Shown here: one piece after another, positions 48,505 to 63,983 of the stretch
Layout of the letters: each line of letters begins with the position of its first letter
Numbering within the stretch: the stretch's first letter is position 1
NCBI GenBank assembly: GCA_034190875.2
Contig: CM067354.1
Location: forward strand, 73,253,688-73,317,687
DNA from: Urechis unicinctus
Taxonomy: Eukaryota; Annelida; Polychaeta; Xenopneusta; Urechidae
Direction of reading: 5' to 3'
Length of the DNA: 64,000 nucleotides
Program-made: the position numbers and the translations under genes
Notes under the pieces: model-generated
What the model was told of the DNA's origin: nothing
Database searches by the model: none
The model's input: only the letters and a program-made list of their open reading frames with translations

Positions 48505-48790
48505 GCTCGCTCATTAACTCACGTACTCATCCATTCACTCACCCATTCACTTACACACTAACTCGTTTGTCTGCATGCCAACTAATGCACTAAAGCACTC
48601 GCTCAATTCCTCATCCACCCCACCCCCGCGCCTCCTTGAATCACGCATCTAATTACTCACTCATTTGCATCCTCACCTACACATAATGTATCTTACTCAC
48701 TTAACTGCTCACTCACTCATTGGCCCACTCACTCAACCAACAAGGCAGCCAACCGCGTATTCGCCTACTCATTCACGGACACATTCGTTA
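48505..48790. repeat. Degenerate (ACTC)n/(ATTC)n tract
   Basis: The longest such tract in the window, about 285 bases of imperfect CACTCATTCACTC-type units with cytosine-rich interruptions. It lies between copy D and copy C of the long repeat. Confidence 0.85.
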
Positions 48791-48959
48791 ATTTACTCAA
48801 TTACCAGCCCAGATGGTACAAAAGGTATGATCATCTAATGTTCAATTAAAAGCTACTGTGTAATGATGCAGGGCTGGGCGAAACCCACACTTGCCAGTTT
48901 CAGCACGATTTTTGACTTATGTTTCTTTCCGCTCTAGTCATCTAAAAATGAAGTTATCA

Positions 48960-51430
48960 TTACTTTTCAAATGGGTTTCACATTATTTCTTATCGAGTCG
49001 CCGATAAATCGCCCCCCAAGTAGCAGGTGGTCTGTTAGGTTTTGAGATATTCAGCTCTTCATATTTATGTACACATCGTACAGCTGGATACGGCTGCGCT
49101 GGCACCATATATATATATATATAATGTTGTATTTGGATGAAGTTCCTCATGAGAGCAAACGTTAGCAGGGTATCAATGTAGCTCTTTACATGATCGAGAC
49201 CCTTCATTCTTCTCACAAGGGTAGCTTCCGCATCAACCATGCTTTTGACGACATTTAAAGAATTCGTAGCATCCGTCTGGAATACCAAAGAAGATTTCTC
49301 TTTGTCCTCTGACAATATGCGTATATCCTTCGGTGAAATCAATTTTCGAAAAGACCTTGAGCGTGGGAAGCTTTGCAAATCAATCATCTGGTTAAGCCGC
49401 AGATTTGATATTAGAGCATATTATGCTTTGATACATCTGAATTCCTCACAGTAACCACAGGCGAGGTGTAAGGCGATGACGACGTCCTGATAACTCCCAT
49501 TGGAGGCACCTAATAAAGTTTAGATTGAAATGCTTTCTACGACGAGTTGGCAACTTCTTGCACAACCAGTGAGGCTTTACCTGGGTGATACGTGACGATA
49601 TCAGAGCGCTCGGTTGCTGATCTGCTGCAAGCTGATCGCCAATGACTGCATCCCAATGAGTTTTACCTTTGTTTTCTTAATCCGTTTAGGATAAATATTC
49701 CCCTTGCTGATGGTCTGCTGCCAAACATCACATGACCTGCAGAACCTGGCTTCGACGTCATTAATTCCAGGCCGATAGAAATTACTGGTTATTTGGTCAT
49801 TTGTTTTCTTAATGCCTCTTTTCTTATTGACTTATAAGCCAATTTCAGGATATGTGACATAGCTGTATGGGAACAAATACCTGATGCTAAAGTTTGCCGT
49901 CATTCATCGTTGTGAGTAATACAATCATAATTTTGATAATTATGTGGTCCTTCTACAAACACTATGATTCGCAGGTGACGGTAAATTACATAATTTATCC
50001 GTCAGAGTATATTTGGTCTCAGAGTGCACTTGACACTATCGGATGGGTATTGACATATAATGCATTAAACAGTCATCTGAATCGCATAGTGTGCACAACC
50101 AATGCGACAAGGAAGGCTTGGTTTATTGTATGTTGTAAAAGCCACCAATAAACTCCATGACACAACATAAACTGAGTGCATTTCGATGCAACCGCATTGT
50201 AAGACGTCGGTGATGAAAGAATTCGCTCACAATCTCAGTTACTCTTATTGTTTGTTCTATTCCTTTATTTAGAAATTCACTCGTGCAATCAATATATGCA
50301 CAATTTACGGTGTTACTGCTATCAGTTGTCAACTAGATAATAGTCAAATCACTTCCAGCCATCTACGATTATTGCAAGTAAAAGAAGAAAATAGCAATTG
50401 ATTACGCAGATGAAAGAAACCGTAACAATCAGACAGAAAAATGATTTTGATGCAGTGCATCAAGCCGTTCGTGGAACGCCTATGCTTACAGTAGGTATCT
50501 TATAGTGTCCACAGTGGATATAACAAATGCCAGGATGAGTAATTATTGACCATAGCTTTCGCCTTACCAATCTGTCATTCATTGTCGACGTCTTCAACAA
50601 TGTACATTTTCAATAGTTCGGATTTTCCAATTGAAACGTAATTCCTAGACCGAATGGACACAGTTTGTGTTTAAGTCACATCTGCTAAGATATATCATAA
50701 GTAATCGTATAGCAACTAAATTGGCTGGAAACCACCAATTTGTGTTAATTTAAATATCTTCAATGAAAGTGCATTATGTATTACTTGTTGACTCATGCCA
50801 TTTGTAATCAAGTATTGGCGCAATGGAGATATGAATAAAGTGTTTATAGCCCTCCTACCTCTCACCAAAGACGTGATTCACTGCAATTGTTTACGACCTC
50901 TCACCTCCACGTCTGTAGCTGTAATTCCCATGGCATTAGCTGACAATCAGCCAACACCGATACAACATGAGGGTTTTTCCCTTGGAACGTATGATACGCT
51001 TAGACTGGATTCGATTGTTTTATACTTCAATAGTGTAATGGCGTAGGCAACGTCGACATTTGCTAGCGATTACTCACAGAAGAAACCGCATTTGATTAAA
51101 ATTCATTTTTGACGCACTACAGCGTTCTATCACTCAATGGTTTGTGCATTTGGGCAAACGACTTGCGACATATTAAACGACAACACGTATATGTTGTCAA
51201 AGCGTGAAGTTTACTCTGAGTGTCAATTAGGAAAGTATAATGCAATAGTCCCGAGGTATCGCAATCCTTTGCTCTGTGGGATGGATACAGCTTCCTAAAT
51301 TATGCACTCAGTTTTGATGGCGGCGGTGAGTTATGTGTTGATTGCAACAACACGAGTCCTGATAGTTGTTAATGTATTACGTAACCTGTGACAATTAGGA
51401 TGTGCGACAAATTATCAGCTGCTGAGCACC
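48960..51430 (-). repeat. Long diverged host repeat, inverted copy C
   Basis: Reverse complement of parts of copies A and B: 51,370-51,430 with 37,545-37,605; 51,240-51,310 with 37,612-37,680; 51,060-51,085 with 39,990-40,015; 50,520-50,600 with 3,240-3,330 and 40,480-40,560; 49,600-49,680 with 4,200-4,260; 49,440-49,550 with 4,370-4,440; and 48,960-49,040 with 4,950-5,015. It is shorter than B, so it has internal deletions. It holds an open-frame remnant at 48,983-49,387 on the minus strand. Confidence 0.72.
48983..49387 (-). other. ORF remnant in long repeat, copy C
   Basis: A 134-codon minus-strand frame with SMVDAEATLVRRM, then SYIDTLLTFALMRNF and AQPYPAVRC. The order D-A-E-A, Y-I-D-T-L-L, then R/W-N-F matches the frame at 4,633 in copy A, and PYPA-x-R-C matches copy B at 41,671. 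The upstream part is rich in Ser, Arg and Glu. No known domain. An interrupting TATATA tract near 49,110-49,125 is read as Tyr-Ile. Confidence 0.35.
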
Positions 51431-51899
51431 ATGCCATTGTCTAGACTCTGCTAGTGTTCTCAAGGGACTGTGCATAATTCTGGTTAATAAGACAATTATT
51501 TTAAGCCTAACTTAGCTTAAAATGTTGTACTGAACCCCCGATGAATTAATTGATTGCTACATTTTTTAATATGCATTACCAATAACGCGCACTGCAGTAC
51601 AGCTGAGGGAGTCGAACAAATCACTAAAATCTGCCACAGCCCCAATATTGTAATCCATTTACCTTTAATAGTTTTCAGGTTCGATTGTTATTGCAATCGC
51701 TGATTTCACTATTCCTGTCTTCGTTTTTGTTGAACGGTATTTTAGCTTACATATTTGCATAAGATATTGACAAGTGTCACTGCATCGTTCGTAAATACAA
51801 TAAACAAAACCTTAAAATCAAGTTTGACTCCAAACTGATGCAGCTGTAATGTGCGAAAAAGGATCCAAATTATCGACATGTATATCCGCAAGAAATGCT

Positions 51900-52720
51900 A
51901 TCGCAGTGAACCACTAGCACTGCACTAGAAAAGACATAGTCCAGCAACGGTTCAAATTGAGTGACACACGGCTCAAGCTGGTTCATTTATTTTGTTATTT
52001 GGTCTTCAATATAATGTTTTGTGAAATTGCAGCTGCAGCTTATGCTTTATCAATGACCATTAAACTGCTGTTAGCCTGGAATGGTATCAATTTATGCATT
52101 AATCTGATTACAAGTGTTTGTAGCTTGGTTAAGCTCAAATGAAGTACCGCAAAATTAACAGTGGTGAAAATGGCAATAAGCATCGCACAAATAATGTATG
52201 GTTTTATAAACACAGTACACCATGCATACGATTTATGGGATTTACGTCGTATAGGGTATAGACAACTACATCGTCGACATACTGCTCTGCACTCACTTGG
52301 CTTGGTGTCAAAATGAAGCAAACAAAGGGGCTACTCGGTTTCCATTTCACCCAAGAATGTATTGCCAATCTACTGATGACATGCTATTGCATACATTAAA
52401 GACACTGTTGGCCCGGTTTATGGCCTTTGTAACGCACCTTGCACCCAAACATAACTGCACTGATGAATGTGACATCACTATTCCCCTGCTAGTCGTGTAA
52501 CCTGATATAATGCCGACTTGATTCATTGCACTGCGCTGCATCCTGCTATTCTAGTGGACATAACAAGGAGAAATCATTGCAAGTAAGACGGCTGCAGCAC
52601 AATTTGCATCGTTTCAGTCGATGATAGCGGATATCAAATAATGTCACTCTGATGGGCTTGTTATTAACATTGTTGTGATAATTGAGCAAACAGTGTGGGG
52701 TATTTTCGACAGATCCAGAA
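51900..52720 (-). repeat. Empty-site paralogue of the transposon target
   Basis: Reverse-complement copy of the host repeat on both sides of the transposon, uninterrupted. The junction sequence is AAATCGTATGCATGG on the minus strand, with the single GTATG at 52,225-52,229. The frame at 52,347-52,541 (minus) shares NQVGIISGY and SHSSVQLCL with the frame at 19,359-19,565. Confidence 0.85.
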
Positions 52721-53261
52721 TACCCGAAAGATCTTCACCAGGGGATAATGGCAGATATTATTTATCTTAATCAATAATGCACCAACCGAAAATGGGAAAT
52801 GGACTTCATGTGAGATGGTGCGTGAGTGAATGAGCAGCCAGAAGAATGAACAGGTCCGTGAGCAAATCAATCAGTCAATCATTCAGATAATATTTCAGTC
52901 TACAAACAAGTGAGTCATTGTGAGGGTTTATTTTGTCTGAATTCATTTAGAATTTAGCTATGCTAACAGCAGCGTCCGTTTACGTTATAATTTATAAATG
53001 TCTAAAATGTCTCCGTGAGTTAATATCATCCCGCAAAAGTACTGTAAAACTCGATTGATACTCAGAAAACAAAGCATATAGAGTTTGTTGGTCAGAGGTT
53101 CACTGTAGGTATGGTCCATAATTCTTTAGCTATATATAACTTAGCACTCCAATGTAGATTTGCACATGTTCAATGACATTAACCTTAGTTTAAAATCAAG
53201 GTCAACAAAAAGAGTCTAGGATCTGCGCAACATCAGCGGAAAGTAGCATTTAAAAATAAGG

Positions 53262-54250
53262 ATCCTTCTTTGAACACTCGTTTTAGTACGTCGCTGACAT
53301 TAACGCCCTTCTTTTAAAACGCGTTCTAGTACGTCGCTTATATTAAGGACCTTCTTTTAACACGCATTTTAGTACGTCGCTGATATTAAAGCCCTTCTTC
53401 TACCACACGTTTTAGTACTTCGTTAACATTAATGCCCGTCTTTGAACACGCGTTTAAGTACTTCGCTGACATTAAGACCCTTCTTTGAACACGCGTTTTA
53501 GTACGTCGATGACATTAAGGTCATTTTTTGAACACGCGTTTTAGTACGTCGCTGACATACAGGCCCTCCTTTGAACACGCGTTTTAGAACGATACTTACA
53601 TATAGGCCCTTCTTTGAACACGAGTTTAAGTACGTCGCTGACATTAAGACCCTTCTTTTAACACTCGTTTTAGTACGTCGATGACATTAAGGTCATTTTT
53701 TGAACACGCGTTTTAGTACGTCGCTGACATACAGGCCCTCATTTGAGCACGCGTTTTAGAACGATACTTACATATAGGCCCTTCTTTGAACACGAGTTTA
53801 AGTACGTCGCTGACATTAAGACCTTTTTAACACTCGTTTTAGTACGTCGATGACGTTTTTTGAACACGCGTTTTAGTACGTCGCTGACATACAGGCCCTA
53901 TTTTTTAGAACGATACTTACATATAGGCCCTTCTTCTTTGCTGACATTAAGACCCTTCTTTGAACACGCGTATCAGTACGTCGCAGGCATTAAGACCCTT
54001 TTTTGAACACGCGTTTTAGTACGTCGCAGATATTAAAGCCCTTCTTTGAACACGCGTTTTAATACGTCGCTGACATTAAGGCCCTTCTTTAAACTCGCGT
54101 TTTGAGTACGTCGCTGACATTAAAGCCCTTCTTTGAACATGCGTTTTGGTACGTCGCAGGTATTAAGACCCTTCTTTGAACACGCGTTTTAGTACGTAGC
54201 AGACATCAAGGCCCTCGTTTGAACACACGTTTTAGTACGTCGCAGACACT
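53262..54250. repeat. 43-bp minisatellite, about 23 units
   Basis: Unit around AACACGCGTTTTAGTACGTC followed by GCTGACATTAAGGCCCTTCT and TTG; period 43 bp (53,531 to 53,574). Units vary more than in the 53-bp array (GACATT/GACATA, CGCTG/CGATG/CGCAG) and a few are shortened near 53,820-53,950. A larger repeated block (about 53,490-53,640 and again 53,660-53,820) shows higher-order duplication of three to four units. Confidence 0.96.
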
Positions 54251-57200
54251 TATACTGATTACCAACAATAAATGACTACGATTGCGTTCTTCACTGTTTA
54301 TTACATGTTTGCGCGTCGTTATAAGTACAATAGGAACGTTTGTGTTTAAATGCCCGAAATCTAGAATGTGGGTCGAGCATGACTAGTCCCGAATGGCCAT
54401 GGTAGGCGTTTTTATAGTGCTACACTAGTGCGTCGATATTGGTTCATATCTATTATATGTCGCACTTGTGCAATACTCTGAAGCAATCGAATACGGTGCG
54501 TCATGTATTCTGCATAAGATGGTAGCGGATCAAAAATAACCGAGAGAACAGCAGCCCATTAAAGATACCAGTCCAAATATGGTTGATGGTGTGAATGACA
54601 AGTGAAAGTATGTGCACGTGGGGGAGTGTGTTAGTGGTCAGGCGAGTGAATGGATAAGTCTGTGAATGGAAATATGGGTGAATGGGTGAGTTAGTAAGAA
54701 CATGATCGATTTAGCGCCCACGATAAATTAAATATAAATGCCTAAGAAAACCTCAAATATGACTTCGCTGAAGTAATAGCATCAATTTACATGCATCCTG
54801 CTTAATATAAATTGCTTGATGTCCTGCGTGAAATCATTTTATTGGAAAAGCTTGTGTGAATACAAGATCATTTTACGTGGATGCCAGTGCAGTAAAAACT
54901 TGCTCGCGTTGGTAAATATAACTAGCATTCATCTGATATGCCGGGGCAATTGTAGATTACAGTTCAGCAATTGCAACATTCATCGCTGTCAGACAGTTTA
55001 ATGGAACGAGAGAGAGAGGAGATTATACAGACCATGGGGGGGGTCACAAATTACATATTCGTTCCGCTCAATAAAACCCACAGAATATTATACGACCGTC
55101 TCCTTTGACGTACAGCAAACAGCATATGTATATCCTTTGCGTCTCTGACACCAGTTACGGATATAATGGCCTAATATCTAGACTGATATAATAGCTCATT
55201 AAAACTCTTCAAAATACATCAGATGAGTTGGTCCTTGCCATTCTGGTCTGAACAGAATACGGGGGTGCCGCAATTATGTGAGTAGGTTGTCATGTTTTTA
55301 TGCTACGCTTGCGCATAAATTAGATTGTCTCCTGAACGTTCTTGTGTTTGTCACTTGTAAATCAGCGAGATCGGAAAAAAAGAGAGCAAAAAGCCGATTT
55401 GATTAAACCAATCGCATGACACATAAACTAACACTTGTACGAAGCAAGCTGTTTAATCAGCATAACCAAGCAACCTCCATATTCCCTCGAAAGGAAGCAG
55501 TGATGGATTGCCGCTACAAGCACTAAGTAGTTAATCACTGCCTATGTTTGATTTTGTGGAAATGCATATTTGAAGCTCTGTAATCCCTAATTCTCATCGG
55601 GCCTTTTATAAGTCGGAATTAATTCAAGTTCTCCTGTGCCATTTATCAATTTACCACACAAACATAAGCTGAGTAGTTATATGACTTGATCGCCTGCTTG
55701 GCGAGCTTAGTTTGGTCCGATCTTGGTGCTGTCAAAATGATACGCCTCACATCGGAAATAGTCAAGTGAATCTCGACATATCGAGCACAGGTCATGTTGT
55801 AAAAGTTCAACGTTTGATTCGCTGTACTGGTCGGCTGCGTGCAGATTTGTGTCGCTATTATCAACCGTGATAATACCTACCATGCAGTAATCACCGTAGC
55901 AATATGCTTAGCATTATTGACCACTAATGTGTCGATAACGCCTCCCAGAAAACACCTATAATGCCCTCGTTTCACTCACCAGTTCGACTTGAGGGACAAC
56001 TTAGTCTGGGTTTGGTCAATTCTCACATTTTGACACATGCCTGACTGAATCATTGAATTGATTATACATAGAAACCGTTAGTCTTTCGGTTACCAGGAGA
56101 CCATACGAGACAGTTAAGCATACGTACAACACTGCTTATTATAATATTATTAACCGTGTTCATATAACCCGCTTATGAATAACATTTAAATGTATATGCA
56201 TAATAAATGGAATATTTACGCCGAATCGGGGTCGTGAAGCAAAATCGTTCATTGGCTCTGAAATACGTATGTGGTGGCAGTTAATAAAGCGTGTGCCGTC
56301 GATGTACACGTCATCTAGGGATGTAAGAGGCATCATTCAATTATAAGATCAGCACGGTAATTTCTACTGCAGCAATTAAAGAAAGAGAGCAGTGGTGAGT
56401 GTCTACTGCTAGTAATAGTATGATAGCTTTCAAGATTCCGCTGCAACAATGCCAAGTCAAAATGGAGTTAAAGTATATTTACAACATGACCAATATCAGA
56501 ACGGATAACGTCCAAATCTGGCCAACTCAATGCTCGCAAAGACACTAAGTGAGCATCAATGATCTGGAGAATAGAACAACGGCAGTGTGGCTTATTTATA
56601 GATATTGCTAAACGGGGATTTTTCTTATGGTATAGATTGTGTGCACAAACAGACTTAAACGATGAAATCCACCAAAGTGAGCTTTGCGTTACACTGTCGC
56701 ACGCTACTGCTTTCATGCATTCTCGTCACATTGAATTGTTTTCATGACATATAAGACGTTTACGCTGCATCTTCAAATTAGAATTGAAGTTCTATATCAA
56801 CTGAAGATGCAACATACAGCACGACTGTAACAAATTATCCCCTGGTGGTTACGGAGTAACTGATACTAAACATCCTATTTCCGGGGATCGTTGATAATAT
56901 TATTAGGCATTCATCAGACATCATTTTCAGGAAATCAATGTTTCACTTATAATAGCAGCAGTGACTTGACGCAATTAATATGTGCGTCGTCAGACAGCAT
57001 CTAAATCAGGCTTAAACTCTTGTCGGTTTTGTGGAACACACAAGGTGTTACCCACTTGAGTAAATTGATTACAATCTTAAATACTCACAATGATGGATTT
57101 TTGGACGAATGAAATTATCATTAGTGGTCAACGCCAACATTGCAGTTGGAAATCCAACCGATTGTCAGAAAATAACAGTCTAACTGACTATTTTATCGTC

Positions 57201-60200
57201 ATATGAATGATACGGCATAATGACTTATCAATACACACTGCTTCCCCTGGTAGAAAAATATATCAGATCAGTTTTTGAACATTTTAACCATGTCAATGTT
57301 TGCTGGTATCATGCACCGCTGATGTTCACCTGCGGATGAAGTTAAACTTCGTTTGCTACATTTTCAAGACAATGAAAACAGAGGACATTCAGCGCACCGC
57401 AAGATATGCTTAATGCTCCGGTTACTGTCACCTACATCATGGCTTTACGCGGACGAAAATGATTCCCGTAAAATTTACTCAAAATCAATCAATGTAAGTT
57501 TCGTTAAATGTAACGTTTGTTCATTAATGGGTGCCAGGTGATTTTTCTAAGGGAACTAAGTGGCTGCCGATTTGAATGTTGACAACATGCATAATGCCAT
57601 GATTTTCGGCTTTGAAGCTGCAAAGACGGAAATTGAGCTGTTCATGTGTAGCCATCCTGTGAACAGCCTCCAATCAAATTTGCACATCTCACGATGTTTA
57701 CGTAACGGGGCTTGCGTAACCGCAACATACCATGCTTGCTACTTACATGTTGCACAATATGATAGATGAATTTAGAAAATATCCATGAATTGCCGTACAG
57801 ATTAATCGAATGAGTCAGTTGCTGATTAGCAAGTCAGTTAGGCTTCGCCAGCTCTGTTTTGTTTACTTTTCTGCAACGATTGATTAGCAGCGCCTGTTGC
57901 TAGTACAAAACGGTGCATCAGTGATATAGTTTCATAACGACAACGCTCACATCTAATCAGTGGGATATACATTGGTGTGAAATGAAAACGAGGCAGAGGC
58001 CTTTATAAGTAGATCTTTCCAGCTGACATAGAACTATGCAAGCAACATTACTGTGTTATGCGGCGCTTCTGACGTGGTATAGATATGATACTCTCGCTAC
58101 ACTTGATATATATCGACTGTCATAACGTTGCCTGCAGGCTGGTATATCCTGTCACATAATGCATTTGAGCTGTGTACAACGTAAGCTCACGACTATGGTA
58201 ACAAAGCCAAATATTGCAAGGTGCAATATACAGTCCTAAGGGAGCTTGAATAAGCCGTACCTTTTACTACACGTATATGGGAACGTATTGGCGCCATGGT
58301 CTGCACAAAAAGGCGTGGACTTCAATTTCAAACGATACTGAGTCTTATCGATAGACAATCGGATTAATACTTACACAGGAATACTATCTGTAAACCTGAT
58401 AATGTCATTAGTAAGAGCGAGCAAGGGTATCATTCGTGTGTTTCTTTTTGTCGACCTTAATGTTTATATGCATAGCAATCAAAGAATATCATGTCCAATA
58501 GGTCATACGTTGCTCGTCAGGAATTCAATATCTCACATTTATTATGATCCCGGTATGTCTAACTGTCGAAAATAAGGATTGTTCCAGTTTCCGATTGGAA
58601 ATCAGGAGATGCAGTTGTCTTAAAGCAGATGAACAGTCACAACCTCGAAGCTCCTGCACAGTAAACAGAAGCACGATAAAGATGATGTTCCAGGCCCCTG
58701 TTAAAATGCTGTTACTTGTTAGACACGTTGCTGCATCGCAGATAATGATTCCTGGATAATAGAGAAGATGAAGAGAGCTAGAATATATTTGACGAGGGCC
58801 TAGTTGTTATAAAGTCTTATTTGGGGCAAAGCGAGCTTCATATGTCAGAGCTGCAATTTAAGGAGATTTCAGAATTTGTAGGAACGTGTTTGCCAGAATA
58901 ACAATATATGTCACCTACTAGAGAGAATCCCTAATATCTTGGTTAAGGTTGACCATTACCTTCCACATCTTGGAAATACTATAACTCGCTATTTTCTTTC
59001 CAGGCTACCAACAACTCCAGATTGTCAGTGAGGTGTCTTGAAACATAACAGACAAGTGTAGTGAAGAAATCCAAGGATGCCCGCGATAAGTCCTTACTGT
59101 GGCAGTTCAAATATGTACGATTAAGATATGACTGTTCAAGGTTTCGCCAGAGAACTTATAGCTACGTTAAGAGGCCTCAGATATACACATCCGTTCTTCA
59201 GGTGACGACACAGTGAAATCATCGAAAGTATTTGGGACTGTTGATCCAACTAGTGGCTTGGCTTACGTACACAATATGGAATCATCGGATTGGTCGAGGT
59301 GAGCACGCCACCAGAAAAGCCACAGCATTCGACGTGGCTCTTAATCGACGCTATTAAACACATCACGCTGCTCAAACTCGCTCAAGGATAAACCAAAAGT
59401 TGTTTTATTGTTTAAATTCTCTCACCATACAGTAACTTCTCTCGACTGTTTACAAATGACACACATACCAATCTTGTATTCACTGTGGCTGTGACTTATC
59501 ACCTGGGCAGTTTTGCGCATCCACCAACAATGATGGAACCGGTATCATGAGGTAGTATTAATGCAAAAACCATGGTTCAAGTGGATATTTCATGTTGTTG
59601 CCAGCTTCTTGATCACTTCTGGCAGCAAACAAGCAGTAGATGTTGATGATTGGTCACCGTAAGCTTGATCTCAAAAGCAATATTTGGTACCTTGTTCCAT
59701 TTTCTCATGTTACAATTTTGATTGGTCATTATGTCACATCCGATGACTATTTTTATCATTTAAATGAGGAGTACTCTACCTAAATGGGGCTGCGCTGTCT
59801 TGTAATATGGTCATGCACGATATAATCAAGGTGCTAATAGCTCTTTGATCATCACAGTACTGATAGCTCATTGATCATAATGATTCTTATGGCTCTTTGT
59901 ATCTTTTCAATCATGGAACACCCGCGCTTCCGCCTGTGTGCATCATACGTTGCCGCTAGCACCAAGCTAAAGATATATGGTAGCACATCGCATGTGCATC
60001 TTTTAACACCAACAATAAACGATTCGCATAGCCACCCCCTCTACCTAAAATGCATTAGACAATGCGTAATGATATGACCGCAATTAAAATATAACTCAAA
60101 GTATAGATGAGTCGCGATTCGTCCAATGCTTCATTGGGAAGAGTGCTTCGGAGCTGAGCAGTATCATATCGGCAGTAGGTACGCATTAATTGACCGCATC

Positions 60201-61988
60201 CGACAATGGTCATGAATTACATGATTCATACGCAGTTTACTTGTATGTAGCTAAAGTACTCCCACGCAAGTAAGGCAATATCCATGCTTCATGTGCCATG
60301 CTGACTTTTGTAGAAGGCAAAACTGACATAATTACATCAAGTAAGCGGAGTGGTACGCGTCTGTATACATTAAAAGGGACGACAGCGTCTTGGTAATTTA
60401 ATCTGGCCTCTGTTAAACCTAGTGCATCTTATGTCTGCTGTTATCTAAATGTAAGAAATGCAAAGCGATGGTTGGTGCTAGGCTAACAAGATAAATTAAC
60501 AGACTGCACAGATCATATTTTCTCATTGTTTCTCTGACGGCGTTATTATATAAACTGATGGGTGTACAGTGTAAACTTATGTTACGCCATAATACAGTGC
60601 AGCATTATGCATCGTTTTGTTTACAAAGGGGATTAGAAGTTGTGGGAAGTTTAAGACGTTGTGGGAAGAAGCATGTTCGATGTAAAGTTGACGTTGCTTG
60701 ATATTTCGCATCTTTTAACTCAGCAAATGTATGCAACAATATGTGCATGAATTAGGACAATATTTCAATTTTACATGCGTTTCAGTATATGTGCAAATAT
60801 AGCTGACTCAATGACATAATATCTTCTTAAAAAACTAGCTGCATAAATTTGACAGCGGACTAAGGATACAGAATTGTTTGTAATCCCTTAATCTATGCAA
60901 AAGATGTGCATTTGTTGCCATCCGTGGATGTAAACAGCCGACATTGGAGAATATCGAGTTTCGTCTATTTCACACCGAATTTACAAGATGTGGCAGTATG
61001 CGTGTGTCTAGTCGATTATTGCACCGGTTGGAGCTAAGCAATATGTCAGAGTGATCATCCCACGGACTGTGGGTTAAAGCCATACAATCGCGCCCTGAAT
61101 GCCAGACTTTACCAATTGCATCGAGACCCAGGGATACAATAAGTTTTAGCTGACATACTGTACACAACATCGAAAACGAATGAGGCAAGTGTGTCTGCAA
61201 ACGTGCAGAAGCAAAACTAATCTCCAGGCAGCCCGAGGATAAGGGGACCGACGACCAAGGACGACAGTTCTTCTTCACAGCGGAATATATTGGAACAAAA
61301 CTTTACCAATCAATCAACGCCAGCGCCATTTATCAGCATTGTAATCTCTGATGGCTTTCGTATGATATCAGAATAATCATTCATACAGTTTGACGAGTGA
61401 ATCATAACCGGAATGGAACACTGCTTCTGCGTCATACGAATGATTGCTTGCTTTCCAAAGACCGCATTCATGACGCTTAATGAAGTAAAGAGAGTGACTT
61501 TGAATGTCATTGTCACCACTTAGCAGCATGCAAACAGAAGGTTTTTTTTGTAACCCGATGCCTGTTCTGTTTATAGCGTTATAATTCCAATGTAAAAGAA
61601 ATTAATACGCCAGCCCCACTGCCAGTCAAATTTGGTTAATGTGGTCATACAAAGGAATGTTGTTTTTTTGTTTAGCTGTTGAGCGCTGCTGCTTTCTTCA
61701 GACCAGCTAAGCGCCTTACCACAAACATATCTCAGTTGCACGAAGCGCAATAAAGAAACGAGCAGTTATTCAGGTTTATATCGCATTTTCATGAGCATAC
61801 CCGCTTTGATGTGTGTCACAAATATGAAACAAAAAATGCAATAAATGAACTACCGAAAACAAACATACAACTGGCATTCGTGCACTATTTCGTTTTGCAT
61901 GCTTGACATGCAGCAATGGTTAAGCAAATAATTGTGTATATTCGGTGGAATAAAGAACGCACTATACTAGGCAATTAACTGGACTCGC

Positions 61989-61990
<2 letters not shown>
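54251..61990. other. Non-coding stretch, nothing recognised
   Basis: About 7.7 kb of AT-rich DNA with only short, unrelated open frames. It contains a GTGA/GAAT-type degenerate tract at 54,600-54,690 (complement of the ACTC tracts) and no supported gene, RNA or element end. Confidence 0.45.

Positions 61991-62029
<39 letters not shown>
61991..62029. repeat. (TA)n microsatellite
   Basis: A 39-base TA run. Confidence 0.95.
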
Positions 62030-62030
<1 letters not shown>

Positions 62031-62604
62031 ATTTATAGCTCTCTATGCAGTTTAACTTGCTCTATCCATATCACCTTAATCCGAGAGCTTCATCCCTAAT
62101 CTACGGTACATCAGCTCGCCCACTGTGACAAAATAGAGCGAATGTTAAAATAAATAGGCTGTAAAGTTATTCGATCAAATGGTTGTATTCCGACAATGAA
62201 GTCGATACAGTGTGTTCTATTCACTCCATGGGTGCAGCAGATTGATGCACGGATAGATTGATGCTACGGATAATGTACATTTGTTCCCCTACCCATTAGA
62301 TGACTATTCTGTCGTGTTCTAACTTCTGATTTATAGAAAATGCATAACCAAAGCAGGCTAATTTTAGGCTGCTCGCAACTTAATTGCCACATGATGTATA
62401 GCTTCATACGCTGTGGTTTGGTATCAATCATTTATTTGTGCTTTGCAATCTTTCTCTCATATCAAGAGGTCCGAACCAAATAATGGTATTGCAGTAGCAG
62501 ACCACGTCAAAGAGAACCTTACTGTTAATAGCAATGATGATAGTAGTACGTTCACATCTGTCACCTTTGCATATCTATAACTTTTGTTTATAAACATTAT
62601 AAGC

Positions 62605-63840
<1,236 letters not shown>

Positions 63841-63983
63841 GTATGTGTCTTTGAGTGTGCATGTGTGTGCTTGTGTTGGTGTGTGTGTGTTTGTGTTTAT
63901 GTGTGTATGCGTGTGTATACGTGCGTGTTTGTGTTTGTTTGTGTGCGAGTGAGCGCATGTGTGAGCGTGTGTGTGAGCATGTG
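63841..63983. repeat. Degenerate (GT)n tract
   Basis: GT-rich with TTTGTG, GTGCGT, GAGTGAGC and similar interruptions. It is an old, decayed microsatellite, in contrast to the pure TG tract at 10.8 kb. Confidence 0.9.

Noticed and set aside
48960..51430. Copies B and C as the terminal inverted repeats of one giant transposon (37.5-51.4 kb)
   Set aside because: Copy A, a direct copy, shows that the unit exists independently. The enclosed DNA has no transposon genes, and the arms do not end at clean boundaries.
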